Below are positions 41,104-51,050 of a stretch of DNA of 64,000 nucleotides, piece after piece (the first letter of the stretch is position 1; each line of letters starts with the position of its first letter). The DNA lies in assembly GCA_020636105.1 (NCBI GenBank), contig JACJYL010000002.1:682001-746000 (forward strand). Reading direction: 5' to 3'. A program made the position numbers and the translations under genes. Below the pieces are notes generated by a model. The model searched no databases, was not told where the DNA came from, and was given only the letters and a program-made list of their open reading frames with translations. This DNA is from Lewinellaceae bacterium (GTDB lineage Bacteria; Bacteroidota; Bacteroidia; Chitinophagales; Saprospiraceae).

Positions 41104-42798
41104 ATGAAACGTATTATTATTTTACTATTAGTATTAATTAGTTTAAATCTTTTTGGCCAGGAAAAAGCCCCCTTAGTTATTTTTAAAGGCAAAGATTACC
41201 CCACCCGTTTCCTAAATGAAAATGGAGAGGTACTTTTTACATTACCTCAAGGTGATTATCCACTGGGGAAAAATTACCTTGGAGGTATATTTGGCTATTT
41301 ATCGAAAGTGTTTGGTGAACCTGGTTTGAGCTTATACCAAAATGGAATTTGTGTAATCAAAAATAAAAACGAGGAAGTTCATTGGCTAGATCAAAATGGG
41401 GAAACCATCAAATCTTTCGGCAACCAATATCATTACATGGGTACTTCCGGCAATTCCTTTTACCTTGCAAAAGAAACCAATGAATCATCTTATCTCACCT
41501 TTTTAAACTATGATGGTGAATCTGCTTTTGAAAATAATAAATTCTGGAATGCAACTCACTTCAGTGAAGGTTTGGCGGGTGTTCAATTTGAGGATAAAAA
41601 CGGCCAATATGCGTATATTAACCAATATGGCGAAACAGTAATTTTTATTAATGAACTATTTGGAGATCATAATTTTAATCTATTTCCCTTTACGGACGGT
41701 TTAGCCAGAGTCAAACAAATGGTAAAATCCGGGACATATAGTACCAATGACTATTACTACTTTATCGACAAAAATGGTAAAATTATTCTAGATCTTTACA
41801 AATTATTCCCAGGAAAAAGTATTAGTGCTAACATCCCATTCAAAGATGGTGTAACGGCTATAAGTATTGCTACCCCAAATACTAGTTCAAGAGATCTTGT
41901 TTTCATAAATTCCTCAGGAGAAACTTTATTGGAATTTAAAAATGCAAACCTGGCTTCCGCATTCAATAAAGGTGTTGCCTTTATTTCTAAAAAATATGAG
42001 GAGAATGGTCTTTTGAAAAATAAAAAACTCTTAATTGATAAATCAGGTAAAATTTTAGACCTTGGAATTGATACAGAAAAAGAAGAAATTATGAGAACCT
42101 CTACTTCAAATAACTTCTACTTCTATATACAATCTTATCAATTCGAGGATCATCAATATGTTTCCAGATTGTATAGTTATGAAACGAAAAAGCCTGTGTT
42201 TGAAACCATTTCCAAGATAATAAGTTATAATGAAAACCTTGTTTTACTAGATATAAACGGATTAAAAAACTTTGAATTGGTTAATATTTTAACGGAAGAA
42301 ACGATTTGGGCAAACCCTCCGGAGGAAGTTTGGTTTACATCAATTGAAAAAGCATTAGCGTATAAAGATAAAGTTAAAAACTTTATTTTTGATTTCAATT
42401 CTGGTGATTTTTCCAAGCTTTTTTATTTTAAAAATTTAACCCATTTAGAAATTAAGGTTTTCCAAAACGAATCCTGGTTAAAAGAAATCGCGAAAATGGA
42501 GAAACTTGAATATTTTTCAATTAACTACGTTAACAACATAAAATCCCTACCTCCTGAAATCGCCAACCTAAAGAATTTAAAAAAATTAACAATTTTAGAT
42601 TGTACCAAATTGAGAAATATTGAACCCGTTATCCTTAAGTTGGAATCTTTAGAAGAACTGGAACTGTCCAACTATGTGTTAGAAAATGGCTTTAAAGAAA
42701 AAATAAAACTTATCAACCCGAAACTCAAAATAATTACATCTTTCTTTTATAATGACGAGGGAGAGGAGTTGTTCTATAAACCTGATCCAATAGATTAA
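41104..42798 (+). CDS. WG-repeat protein with C-terminal leucine-rich region
   Basis: 564 residues. Signal peptide IILLLVLISLNLFGQ. WG-type repeats (about 30-370) show phrases such as FLNENGEVLFTLPQG, HWLDQNGETIKSF and FIDKNGKIILDLY. The C-terminal part (about 440-530) has leucine-rich-repeat-like segments, LKNLKKLTILDCTKLRNIEP. Secreted, probably protein-binding; function unknown. The gene is much more A/T-rich than pepD immediately downstream (13 bases), suggesting recent acquisition. Confidence 0.75.
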   Translation: MKRIIILLLVLISLNLFGQEKAPLVIFKGKDYPTRFLNENGEVLFTLPQGDYPLGKNYLGGIFGYLSKVFGEPGLSLYQNGICVIKNKNEEVHWLDQNGETIKSFGNQYHYMGTSGNSFYLAKETNESSYLTFLNYDGESAFENNKFWNATHFSEGLAGVQFEDKNGQYAYINQYGETVIFINELFGDHNFNLFPFTDGLARVKQMVKSGTYSTNDYYYFIDKNGKIILDLYKLFPGKSISANIPFKDGVTAISIATPNTSSRDLVFINSSGETLLEFKNANLASAFNKGVAFISKKYEENGLLKNKKLLIDKSGKILDLGIDTEKEEIMRTSTSNNFYFYIQSYQFEDHQYVSRLYSYETKKPVFETISKIISYNENLVLLDINGLKNFELVNILTEETIWANPPEEVWFTSIEKALAYKDKVKNFIFDFNSGDFSKLFYFKNLTHLEIKVFQNESWLKEIAKMEKLEYFSINYVNNIKSLPPEIANLKNLKKLTILDCTKLRNIEPVILKLESLEELELSNYVLENGFKEKIKLINPKLKIITSFFYNDEGEELFYKPDPID

Positions 42799-42811
42799 AA
42801 CCTATAATAAT

Positions 42812-44263
42812 ATGAACGATATAAGAAACCTGGAGCCCAAAGCACTTTGGAATCATTTTGCAGATTTGAATGAAGTGCCAAGGCCCTCCAAAAAAGAAGA
42901 AAGAGTCATTGAATTTATGAAAGCCTTTGGTGAAAAACTTGGACTGCCTACCATGGTAGATGAAGTGGGCAATGTGATCATCAAAAAAGGGGCAAGCCCC
43001 GGCATGGAAGGCCGTCAGACCCTGGTATTACAGAGCCACCTGGATATGGTCCATCAGAAAAACAGCAAAACGAATTTCGACTTCGACAAAGAAGGCATCA
43101 AAATGCTGATCGACGGCGACTGGGTGAAAGCCGATGGCACCACCCTTGGCGCAGATAACGGCATAGGTGTTGCCTCCATTATGACGCTCCTGGCTTCCGA
43201 TGACATCCCCCACCCTCCTCTCGAAGCGCTTTTTACGATTGACGAAGAAACCGGTATGACGGGCGCCATGGGATTGAAAGGCGGGCTGCTCAGCGGCCAT
43301 GTCCTGCTAAACCTCGACACGGAAGATGATGACGAACTGACCATCGGCTGTGCCGGAGGAGTGGATGTCAATATCAATGGCACTTATCGCGTAGAAGCAT
43401 CAGGCGACCACTGCACGGCCTATAAACTCAGCGTAACCGGCCTCACCGGCGGGCACTCCGGTATGGACATTTACAAAGGCCGTGGCAATGCCAACAAAAT
43501 CATCAACCGACTGCTTTTTGGAACGACAGACCCATTTACCCTGAGAATTGCGGAGATCGACGGCGGTGGATTGCGCAATGCCATTCCAAGAGAATCCTTT
43601 GCTATAGTAGTCGTTCCCAACGACCATTGTGCCGCTTTTGAGGCCCATATCCAATCGCTGGAACCGGTACTGAAAAACGAATACCTGACCACCGATCCCG
43701 ATCTTCATGTCAATCTTGAAAAAACAACCGTTCCGCCTAAAGTCATGCCGGAAATGGATCAGAAAAAACTATTGCGTTCCATTTACGCCTGTCCAAACGG
43801 CATCTACCGCATGAGCCCCGACATCAAGGACCTGGTACAGACTTCCAACAACATTGCCCGGGTGCTCGTTAAAGACGGCATCGTGCAAATTCAATGTCTG
43901 ACCCGGGGTTCTGTCGACAGTGAAAAGATGGATTTGGCCCAGGCCATTCAAAGTACTTTTGAATTATTCGGTGCAGAAGTTACCTTCACTGGGGGCTATC
44001 CAGGCTGGGCGCCCAAACCGGAAGCCGGCATCGTCAAACTGATGAGCGGCCTTTACAAGGAATTGTTCGATGGCGAAGCCAAAGTGGCCGCCTGTCACGC
44101 CGGACTGGAATGCGGCATCCTCGGCACCAATTACCCCGATATTGAAATGATCTCCTTCGGACCGAATATTCGCGGGGCACACTCTCCCGACGAGAAGGTG
44201 CAGATCAGCTCCGTGCAGAAGTACTGGGGCTTTTTGCTGGAGACCTTGAAGCGGGTGAATTAA
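42812..44263 (+). CDS. pepD: Aminoacyl-histidine dipeptidase PepD (M20 family)
   Basis: 483 residues, normal PepD length. PepD is a cytosolic, metal-dependent dipeptidase of broad specificity (Xaa-His and others). Motifs: LQSHLDMVHQK (metal ligand), GTTLGADNGIGVA, DEETGMTGAMGL, NLDTEDDDELTIGCAGG and the dimerisation region GGHSGMDIYKGRGNANK. Compositionally normal for the genome. Starts 13 bases after the WG-repeat gene without overlap, so any coupling is uncertain. Confidence 0.95.
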   Translation: MNDIRNLEPKALWNHFADLNEVPRPSKKEERVIEFMKAFGEKLGLPTMVDEVGNVIIKKGASPGMEGRQTLVLQSHLDMVHQKNSKTNFDFDKEGIKMLIDGDWVKADGTTLGADNGIGVASIMTLLASDDIPHPPLEALFTIDEETGMTGAMGLKGGLLSGHVLLNLDTEDDDELTIGCAGGVDVNINGTYRVEASGDHCTAYKLSVTGLTGGHSGMDIYKGRGNANKIINRLLFGTTDPFTLRIAEIDGGGLRNAIPRESFAIVVVPNDHCAAFEAHIQSLEPVLKNEYLTTDPDLHVNLEKTTVPPKVMPEMDQKKLLRSIYACPNGIYRMSPDIKDLVQTSNNIARVLVKDGIVQIQCLTRGSVDSEKMDLAQAIQSTFELFGAEVTFTGGYPGWAPKPEAGIVKLMSGLYKELFDGEAKVAACHAGLECGILGTNYPDIEMISFGPNIRGAHSPDEKVQISSVQKYWGFLLETLKRVN

Positions 44264-44346
44264 GCAGGTACCCTCAGGTTCAGTGATTTGAAGTTGAGCG
44301 TAGCTTATCGTGAAAACAAAAGCTGAGCTATCATGATTTTTTATAA

Positions 44347-44384
44347 AATAGGGTGTAACTTGAAGTTACGCCCTATTTTTTTTC
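44347..44384 (+). terminator. Intrinsic terminator after pepD
   Basis: AATAGGGTGTAAC pairs with GTTACGCCCTATT around a five-base loop (TTGAA); T-run follows. Confidence 0.8.
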
Positions 44385-44414
44385 ATACTTTCGTGTATTC
44401 GTAGCTCAAAACCA

Positions 44415-46331
44415 ATGCTGATGCAAGCTGGAAGGCCTCTGATCGGATTATCTATTTTACTTAACTCGATATTTATTTCGTGCTCTGATGATCCGGAGCC
44501 CAAAACTATTTACAAGAACCTCGCCCCCGATGCCCAATACGTTGGTATGCAGGCCTGCCTCACCTGCCATTCGGAAGTGCACAAGACTTTTCAGTACACG
44601 GGAATGGGGCGTTCTTTTGCTCCCGCGCATCAGCGCAACAGCCAAGCTGTATTTGATGACAATGCCCTGGTTTATGATGAGGGATCCGATTTTTATTATT
44701 TTCCGTTTGTGAAGGACAGCCTGATGTATGTCAGAGAATTCCGGCTGGACGAAAAGGGCGATACCATTCATCAACGGGTAGAAAAGATCAGTTATATCGT
44801 CGGCTCCGGACATCATACCAATTCTCATATCATCGATATCAACGGTTATATTTTCCAGGCTCCGGTGACGTATTACACCCAGGACGGCAAATGGGATATG
44901 GCGCCCAGTTTTCGGGAGGAAGGAAACTTGCGTTTTGGGCGGGCTCTGGACTCAGAGTGCATTACCTGCCACAATCATTTTCCCACCCATGTTTCCGGCA
45001 GCCTCAATAAATTTACCGCCATGCCTTCGGGAATTGAATGCGAGCGCTGTCATGGCCCCGGAGGGCTGCATGTGGAATCCATCAACGCGGGCATTTTGGT
45101 CAATACGGAAAAAGAACCCGATTATACCATTGTGAACCCCGCTAAATTACCCCGGAATTTGCAGTTGGACCTGTGCCAAAGGTGTCACTTGCAAGGAATT
45201 GCGGTATTGGAGGAGGGAAAGACTTTTTACGATTTCAAACCCGGGATGCCCCTCAATGAGGTATTTAATGTGTTTCTGCCTCGTTTTGCAAATTCCGATA
45301 AGCAGTTCATCATGGCTTCCCAGGCCGACCGGCTCCGGCAAAGCCAATGTTTTCAAAAAACGGACATGACCTGCCTCTCCTGTCACAACCCACATGAAAG
45401 TGTCCAACAACTGGATCCCCAATATTTTGTCAATATATGCTTGAAGTGCCACCAGTCAGATGATCAAAAAAAATGCAGCGAAACTTTAGAAGAAAGGTCT
45501 AAAGTGGACAACCAATGCAGTACTTGCCATATGCCAAAATCGGGAAGCATCGACATTGCCCATGTGAGGATTACGGATCATAAAATTCAGCGGTCTCCTT
45601 CAAAGGAAAAAAATTTAAACGGAAATAAGTCTTTTTTCGGCCTGGAAATGCTCACCAAAACAAACCCGGGAAAACTGGATATGGCTCGTGGTTACCTGGC
45701 CTATTATGATAAATATGCCACCGTCCCGAATTTACTGGACTCCGTTAAATTTTACCTCGATCAATGTGCTCCCGATCAATCCGGCGTTTTTGATGCTGAA
45801 ATTCACTTTTTGTTTAACAAAAAGGACTATCCTTCCATAATCCAAAAAGCAGAAGACCGGGATACCAGCCAGATCAGGGATGCCTGGACCGCCTACCGTA
45901 TTGCCGAAGCATATTACCAGGCAGGCGATCCCATCCAGGCCATTTGGTTTATTGAAAAGGCTGCTAAAATGCAACCTTTAAACCTCGATTTTTTGGAAAA
46001 AGAAGCCATTATTCTCCTTGCGTTGAGACGCTACAAAGAAGCACGTTTGACTTTTGATTTTATCCTTTCGGAAAACCCCAAACGACCGGAAACCTTATGC
46101 AACCGTGGGTTTCTCCACGTTTTGCAGGGCAATCTGCCTTTAGGTGAATTATTGTACGACCAGGCCATTGCCCTCGATCCCGATTACGAACAGGCGCTGA
46201 TCAATAAAGCCGCAGTCCGGAATGCTTCAAATGATAAGGAAGGGGCATTGAAACTCGTTAAACGAGTACTAATCATTAATCCGGATAATTTACAGGCTCA
46301 ACAAGCATTGGGGCAATTAGGAATCAGGTGA
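44415..46331 (+). CDS. Seven-heme cytochrome c lipoprotein with TPR domain
   Basis: 638 residues. Lipobox ILLNSIFISCSDD suggests a lipoprotein. Seven CxxCH heme sites: CLTCH, CITCH, CERCH, CQRCH, CLSCH, CLKCH and CSTCH, all within residues about 48-373. TPR repeats follow (about 490-635, for example AEAYYQAGDPIQAIWFIEKAA). Family: multiheme cytochrome-TPR proteins seen in Bacteroidota and Planctomycetes. Probably an extracytoplasmic electron carrier or reductase; partner unknown. ATG at 44415. It converges with the gene ending at 46342. Confidence 0.85.
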   Translation: MLMQAGRPLIGLSILLNSIFISCSDDPEPKTIYKNLAPDAQYVGMQACLTCHSEVHKTFQYTGMGRSFAPAHQRNSQAVFDDNALVYDEGSDFYYFPFVKDSLMYVREFRLDEKGDTIHQRVEKISYIVGSGHHTNSHIIDINGYIFQAPVTYYTQDGKWDMAPSFREEGNLRFGRALDSECITCHNHFPTHVSGSLNKFTAMPSGIECERCHGPGGLHVESINAGILVNTEKEPDYTIVNPAKLPRNLQLDLCQRCHLQGIAVLEEGKTFYDFKPGMPLNEVFNVFLPRFANSDKQFIMASQADRLRQSQCFQKTDMTCLSCHNPHESVQQLDPQYFVNICLKCHQSDDQKKCSETLEERSKVDNQCSTCHMPKSGSIDIAHVRITDHKIQRSPSKEKNLNGNKSFFGLEMLTKTNPGKLDMARGYLAYYDKYATVPNLLDSVKFYLDQCAPDQSGVFDAEIHFLFNKKDYPSIIQKAEDRDTSQIRDAWTAYRIAEAYYQAGDPIQAIWFIEKAAKMQPLNLDFLEKEAIILLALRRYKEARLTFDFILSENPKRPETLCNRGFLHVLQGNLPLGELLYDQAIALDPDYEQALINKAAVRNASNDKEGALKLVKRVLIINPDNLQAQQALGQLGIR

Positions 46332-46341
46332 TTTTATGACC

Positions 46342-46884
46342 CTATCTGCTTTGCAATTCAATCTTCAACTCAAATTCCCCAGAAAGCACGTCCTTAGCTC
46401 CCGCTACACCTATGACGATGTTGTAAGACTTGTTCACAGAAATATACTCCACCGATTGTGGTTTGGCAGGTGCCCGTAGATTGGGGTTTCCGGCATACAA
46501 TGGGTATGAAGTCTCACAACTAATGGCCCTGGAAATGTCCGGCGGCAGGTCGTAGTTATTTTCGCCCAGGCGTAAGGCATATACATTGATGCGATTCTTT
46601 TTGTCTTTTGGGATTACGGTAATCTTCAGCTCGGAATATGGTGGCATCACCATACGGTATAATACGTGATTACCCTGAAATTCTATGAATCGCGTACCCG
46701 GAAAGCAGGCGACCTGGCTGCTTTCTGCCCAACGAAGCGGCATCGTGGCGCCTGTCTCTAGATTTCCGTTTAGAACGGTAGTGTTCCCCGTCAATTCAAT
46801 GTCTGTGACTTTTGTTTCCTCCTGGGCCATGATAAGTTGGGTTGTTGAGAGGATAAAAATAAGGAGAAATATTGTTTTTTGCAT
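46342..46884 (-). CDS. Secreted hypothetical protein
   Basis: About 180 residues. Signal peptide KTIFLLIFILSTTQLIMA. No recognised domain; the body is beta-rich (ELTGNTTVLNGNLETGATMPLRW). An in-frame extension to 46983 adds 33 residues without signal character, so I start at 46884. Downstream of the BNR protein gene on the same strand, possibly co-transcribed. Confidence 0.65.
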   Translation of the reverse strand: MQKTIFLLIFILSTTQLIMAQEETKVTDIELTGNTTVLNGNLETGATMPLRWAESSQVACFPGTRFIEFQGNHVLYRMVMPPYSELKITVIPKDKKNRINVYALRLGENNYDLPPDISRAISCETSYPLYAGNPNLRAPAKPQSVEYISVNKSYNIVIGVAGAKDVLSGEFELKIELQSR

Positions 46885-46979
46885 TATCGATGATTTTGAT
46901 TGGCTATTCAATGAATAATTGTTACTGGCAGTTAAATTTTCAACCCCAATGATACATTTGGTCCCATGGGATTGATCAC

Positions 46980-49085
46980 TCAATTTACCACAACCAGTTT
47001 ATGGGTGTAAACTGTTTTGTTTTGAACATCGGTTATGGTAATAAAATAATTTCCCTGAACCAACTGCCCGGGCAATGGCACAATCGAAAAATCTGTATTT
47101 AAAGTCTTGGTGAAAATTTGCTGACCATAAACATTGTAACAGTTCAAATTTACTTCATCGGAAATGTTTTCAGGCCAATTGATCGTCAGGTGAAGTCCAT
47201 CCGATGGATTTGGAAAAATGTCAATGGCCTGTTTGGTGAATGATCTATTGTTTGTGCCTACTACCATATTTGTCCAGTATTCCACCAGACCTCCGTCGCC
47301 GGAAGCCCATAGATGGTCAAACTCACCGTCAAAATAATATTCCAAATCATGTATGCCCAGGCTGGTGGAACGGATTAATTCCCATGTTTGTCCGGCATCT
47401 TCCGTTTTATAAATGCCTCCTGAAAAAGCAGCTGCGGCAGTAACATATCCCTTCGTTTCATTTAAGAAGCAAAAATTACGGTAAATAGCTGTTCCCGGCA
47501 TACCTATCGTGGTCCAGTTCAAACCGCCGTCCTGTGTGTACAGCAGGCTGTCACTCCAGTTATCCAGGGCGACCAAACCTGTATTCGCATCAAAAAAGGC
47601 AATGTCCAGCAAATTTTTATCGGTTCCACTGTCCTGATTCCCCCAGCTTTCGCCACCATCTTCTGTTTTCAACAAGGTTCCGTCCCGTCCGGAAGCAAAC
47701 CCGATAAAATCATCAATAAAGTATATGCTGTTGATCCAGTTGCTCCCTGTTCCCTCGTAACTTATGGTCCAATTTTGGCCTTCGTCCTGAGAACGATAGA
47801 TATTGGTATTTTCTGAGGAAGCGAAAATGGTACCGCTAGGTGTTTGGACTAATTTGGACATATAATTCCCTATACCCGATAAAACCTCATCCCAATTGCT
47901 CCCACCATCCGTAGTTTTAAAAATGGTTCCTCTTCCGGCGACTAGGTAGCTTTGGTCGCTCAACAAAAGTGCATCTTTTAAATTTTCGAATTCATCATGT
48001 GGAAAAGTAATATCCTGCCAGGTCTGTCCCCCGTCAATGGTCTTTAACAGGGCCCAGTCGCCACCTCCGGCAAGGCCGGTTTGTCCATCAAAAAATTTTA
48101 TAAAAAACAATTTATCCTTCACCCCATCCAACTGGTCTGCCCAGCTCTGAACAGGGTCTTCGGTATAAATGACGGCTCCGTAAGAACCACCCACCCAGGC
48201 ACGGCCGTCCGGGAGAGTATGGATTTTTTCCATATTATAAGCATAGGAAACCCCGCCGGTGTATTCCCAGGTGACCCCGCCATCTGTTGAATAGTTGATC
48301 CGAAAACCTTTGGTGGCATACAGATTTGATTCTCCCCCTGCCTTAAAATCGTTAGGAAAGGACGAAAGCGCGTTTTCACTGATCAAGCTCCATGATTGCC
48401 CACCATCTTCAGAACGAAAAATATTTTTCCCTTCGCAGGCAAACCCCAAATTATTATTCACAAAAGATATTTGAACCTTGTCTGTAAATGGAAGGTTATC
48501 AATGGCAGCCCAATTGGCGCCCCCATCCGTTGAGGAATAAATGGTTCCGTCAGCAGAAGATGCCCAACCGGTTTGACCTATAGGGAAGGTCATAGAAGTC
48601 AGATTCGCTGGTGGTTCCAGCACCAAATTCCAGTTTTCACCATCATCCGTGGAACGTAAAATTTTATTGGAGCCCATAAGCAGTAATTCTCCTCCGGAAA
48701 ATACCATCATTTCTTTCGTTGAAGTAGTATATTCGCCGAGCATTACAGCCGCCCAAGTGACTCCTGCATCATTGGTTCGGTAAAGGCTCCCCCCGTTGGA
48801 AAGAAAACCTTTTTGTCCCCCGGAACCTTCTACATAAAATATAAAATTCCAGTTGTACGGCGGAAGGCCAGCTTCTTGTTTTAGCCAGTTTTCGCCGGCA
48901 TCAGAAGTGAAATAAACCATGCCGTTCCCGACAGCCCAGCCGTAATCATCTGTACCTACCGAAATATCGTTCATTTGTTTGATATCAAGGTTTGGATGTT
49001 GGCGGATCCACTCCTGGGAGTGAAGATTTATAACTAAAAAAGAAAAAAGAAAGGTAATAAAAGTTAATTTGAGATGCCTGGTCAT
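46980..49085 (-). CDS. T9SS type A secreted BNR/YCF48-like beta-propeller protein
   Basis: About 701 residues. Signal peptide LTFITFLFSFLVINLHS. Repeats with S-TDDGENW/S-TDGGANW/D-GGQTW (Asp-box or BNR motif) fill residues about 30-610, predicting two beta-propellers like YCF48/HCF136 or sialidase-type proteins, though no catalytic residues are clear. A type A T9SS sorting domain ends the protein (DIFPNPSDGLHLTINW...NYFITITD). An upstream in-frame region to 49148 lacks signal character, so I take ATG at 49085. Confidence 0.85.
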   Translation of the reverse strand: MTRHLKLTFITFLFSFLVINLHSQEWIRQHPNLDIKQMNDISVGTDDYGWAVGNGMVYFTSDAGENWLKQEAGLPPYNWNFIFYVEGSGGQKGFLSNGGSLYRTNDAGVTWAAVMLGEYTTSTKEMMVFSGGELLLMGSNKILRSTDDGENWNLVLEPPANLTSMTFPIGQTGWASSADGTIYSSTDGGANWAAIDNLPFTDKVQISFVNNNLGFACEGKNIFRSEDGGQSWSLISENALSSFPNDFKAGGESNLYATKGFRINYSTDGGVTWEYTGGVSYAYNMEKIHTLPDGRAWVGGSYGAVIYTEDPVQSWADQLDGVKDKLFFIKFFDGQTGLAGGGDWALLKTIDGGQTWQDITFPHDEFENLKDALLLSDQSYLVAGRGTIFKTTDGGSNWDEVLSGIGNYMSKLVQTPSGTIFASSENTNIYRSQDEGQNWTISYEGTGSNWINSIYFIDDFIGFASGRDGTLLKTEDGGESWGNQDSGTDKNLLDIAFFDANTGLVALDNWSDSLLYTQDGGLNWTTIGMPGTAIYRNFCFLNETKGYVTAAAAFSGGIYKTEDAGQTWELIRSTSLGIHDLEYYFDGEFDHLWASGDGGLVEYWTNMVVGTNNRSFTKQAIDIFPNPSDGLHLTINWPENISDEVNLNCYNVYGQQIFTKTLNTDFSIVPLPGQLVQGNYFITITDVQNKTVYTHKLVVVN

Positions 49086-49223
49086 TGTTCGAAATTTAGG
49101 GATGTGGGTTTCTGGTTTGATATTTAATTGCGAAATTAGCGGAATCAACAGAGCTTCACATCACCCCCGCGGGTGATATTGGGCAGTTATCAGAAATAAT
49201 TGGACACCCATTAAGACTTCACT

Positions 49224-51050
49224 ATGATTAGAAAACGTTCCGAATTTGCCACTGGCTTGCTCTTCACCCTATGCTGCATCATACTGGGTTTTCCTCTTTT
49301 TGCTCAACCAAAAGTGGATAGTCTCGAGCGTTTGATCGCCGGTACCGATAATGACACCCTCAAGCTCGAATGGTACAACCAGCTTCGCAGAGCATCTTCC
49401 TATAACGATCCGAAAAAGGCTAAAGGTTATATCCTTAAATACATCGCGCTGGCCGAAAAATTATCAGATGAACGCCAGGTAAATATCGGAAAAGTCTATC
49501 TAGGCAATACCTGTTATGCGCTGGGGGAATACAACAAAGCTTTGGAAATATTTCTAGAATCAGAAAAGTATTTTACGTCCCAAAAAGACACCACTGTCCT
49601 CGGCAATATTTACAACGGCATGGCCGCTGCCTCTGAAAACAGCGGCAGCGACACCATTACCTTAAAGTATTTCACCAAAGCCTATGACCTCTTTAATGCC
49701 CGGGGGGATAATCGTCGAAGTGCCATGGCTCTGAACAATATGGCGAATATCTATGTCAACAGGAAGGATTATCCCAAAGCCATTTCATTACTGGAAACTG
49801 CATTTCGGAAAATACAGGACGCCAAATTCCCGGAATATCAGTCCCTGATCGGGAATAACCTGGCCAATGCCTATAAGGAAGCCAATGAATTGGACCGGGC
49901 GGACAGTTTGTACCTTTGGGTGATCGGTCAGACCGATGAAACCGAAGATGCCTACAATTACCTCTATGCCAACAAAGGGCTTGGAGAAATTCAATTGCTG
50001 CGCAACAACTTCCCCGCGGCGATAAAATACCTGGAAAAGGCAAAAGAGCTTTCCCAACAGAACAATTTCCTGACCAACCGGGATGAAATTTATTACTCTC
50101 TTTACATGGTTTATAATCAAACCGGGCAGTTAGATCAAGCCATTAATGCTCTGCGGAATTACACCTCCTTGCGGGATTCCATTTTTACCATTGAAAAAGA
50201 TAAAAACCTAGCAGAGGCATTGCAAAAATACGAGTCTGAAAAAAAGGACAAGGAACTCGCCCAAAACCAGTTGGATCTCGAACGACAATCGCTTCAAAAA
50301 CGAAACTCATTAATCATTGCCATCGCTGCGATACTCATGGCGGCTATTGCTTTTTGGTTTTTGTATTTTAAATCAAAAACCAACCAGTTGCTCCAGAAGC
50401 AAAAAAATATCATCCAAAAAGCCCTGGATGAAAAGGAACTATTGCTCAAGGAAATTCACCATCGGGTCAAGAATAACCTCCAGGTGATTTCCAGTTTGCT
50501 CAACCTTCAATCACGCACCATTAAGGATCAGGAGGCTAAAAATGCCATCAGGGAAGGACAAAACCGGGTAAAATCCATGGCCCTGATTCATGAAAATCTA
50601 TATCAAACGGAACACCTGACCAGTATGGAAGTGGGCGATTATATTGGCAAACTTGGAGAGAGTCTTTTCAATTCCTATAATGTCGATCCCGACAAAGTAA
50701 GCTTTAAAATGGATACAGAGCCGCTTCAACTGGATGTAGACACCCTGATTCCGCTGGGTCTCATACTCAACGAACTACTGAGTAACGCCCTGAAACACGC
50801 CTTCCCGGGAGACCGCAAAGGGGAGATCATCGTTACCTTTAAACGACAATCCGATGACCTCCTGCTAAGTGTCAAAGATAACGGAGTAGGATATTCGGCG
50901 ACCAACCCAACCATGAAGAAAAAATCCTTCGGACTGACCCTGATTGACGCATTTTCTGAGAAATTGAATGCTGCCGTGGAAGTATTGGAGCAAAGCGGCA
51001 CCTCCGTCAATATTTACATCAAAAACTACAATCTGGTCAACCATGAATGA
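49224..51050 (+). CDS. TPR-containing sensor histidine kinase
   Basis: 608 residues. Signal peptide (10-27), TPR repeats (about 70-335), a coiled coil (about 335-360), one membrane segment (about 360-382, SLIIAIAAILMAAIAFWFLY), and the HisKA_2 phosphoacceptor region with H412/H413 (EIHHRVKNNLQVISSLL). The HATPase domain (about 490-605) has NELLSNALKHAFPG and DNGVGYS. The stop overlaps the response-regulator start by eight bases, so the pair is coupled. Unknown signal. TPR sensor domains often sense periplasmic proteins or peptides. Confidence 0.92.
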   Translation: MIRKRSEFATGLLFTLCCIILGFPLFAQPKVDSLERLIAGTDNDTLKLEWYNQLRRASSYNDPKKAKGYILKYIALAEKLSDERQVNIGKVYLGNTCYALGEYNKALEIFLESEKYFTSQKDTTVLGNIYNGMAAASENSGSDTITLKYFTKAYDLFNARGDNRRSAMALNNMANIYVNRKDYPKAISLLETAFRKIQDAKFPEYQSLIGNNLANAYKEANELDRADSLYLWVIGQTDETEDAYNYLYANKGLGEIQLLRNNFPAAIKYLEKAKELSQQNNFLTNRDEIYYSLYMVYNQTGQLDQAINALRNYTSLRDSIFTIEKDKNLAEALQKYESEKKDKELAQNQLDLERQSLQKRNSLIIAIAAILMAAIAFWFLYFKSKTNQLLQKQKNIIQKALDEKELLLKEIHHRVKNNLQVISSLLNLQSRTIKDQEAKNAIREGQNRVKSMALIHENLYQTEHLTSMEVGDYIGKLGESLFNSYNVDPDKVSFKMDTEPLQLDVDTLIPLGLILNELLSNALKHAFPGDRKGEIIVTFKRQSDDLLLSVKDNGVGYSATNPTMKKKSFGLTLIDAFSEKLNAAVEVLEQSGTSVNIYIKNYNLVNHE

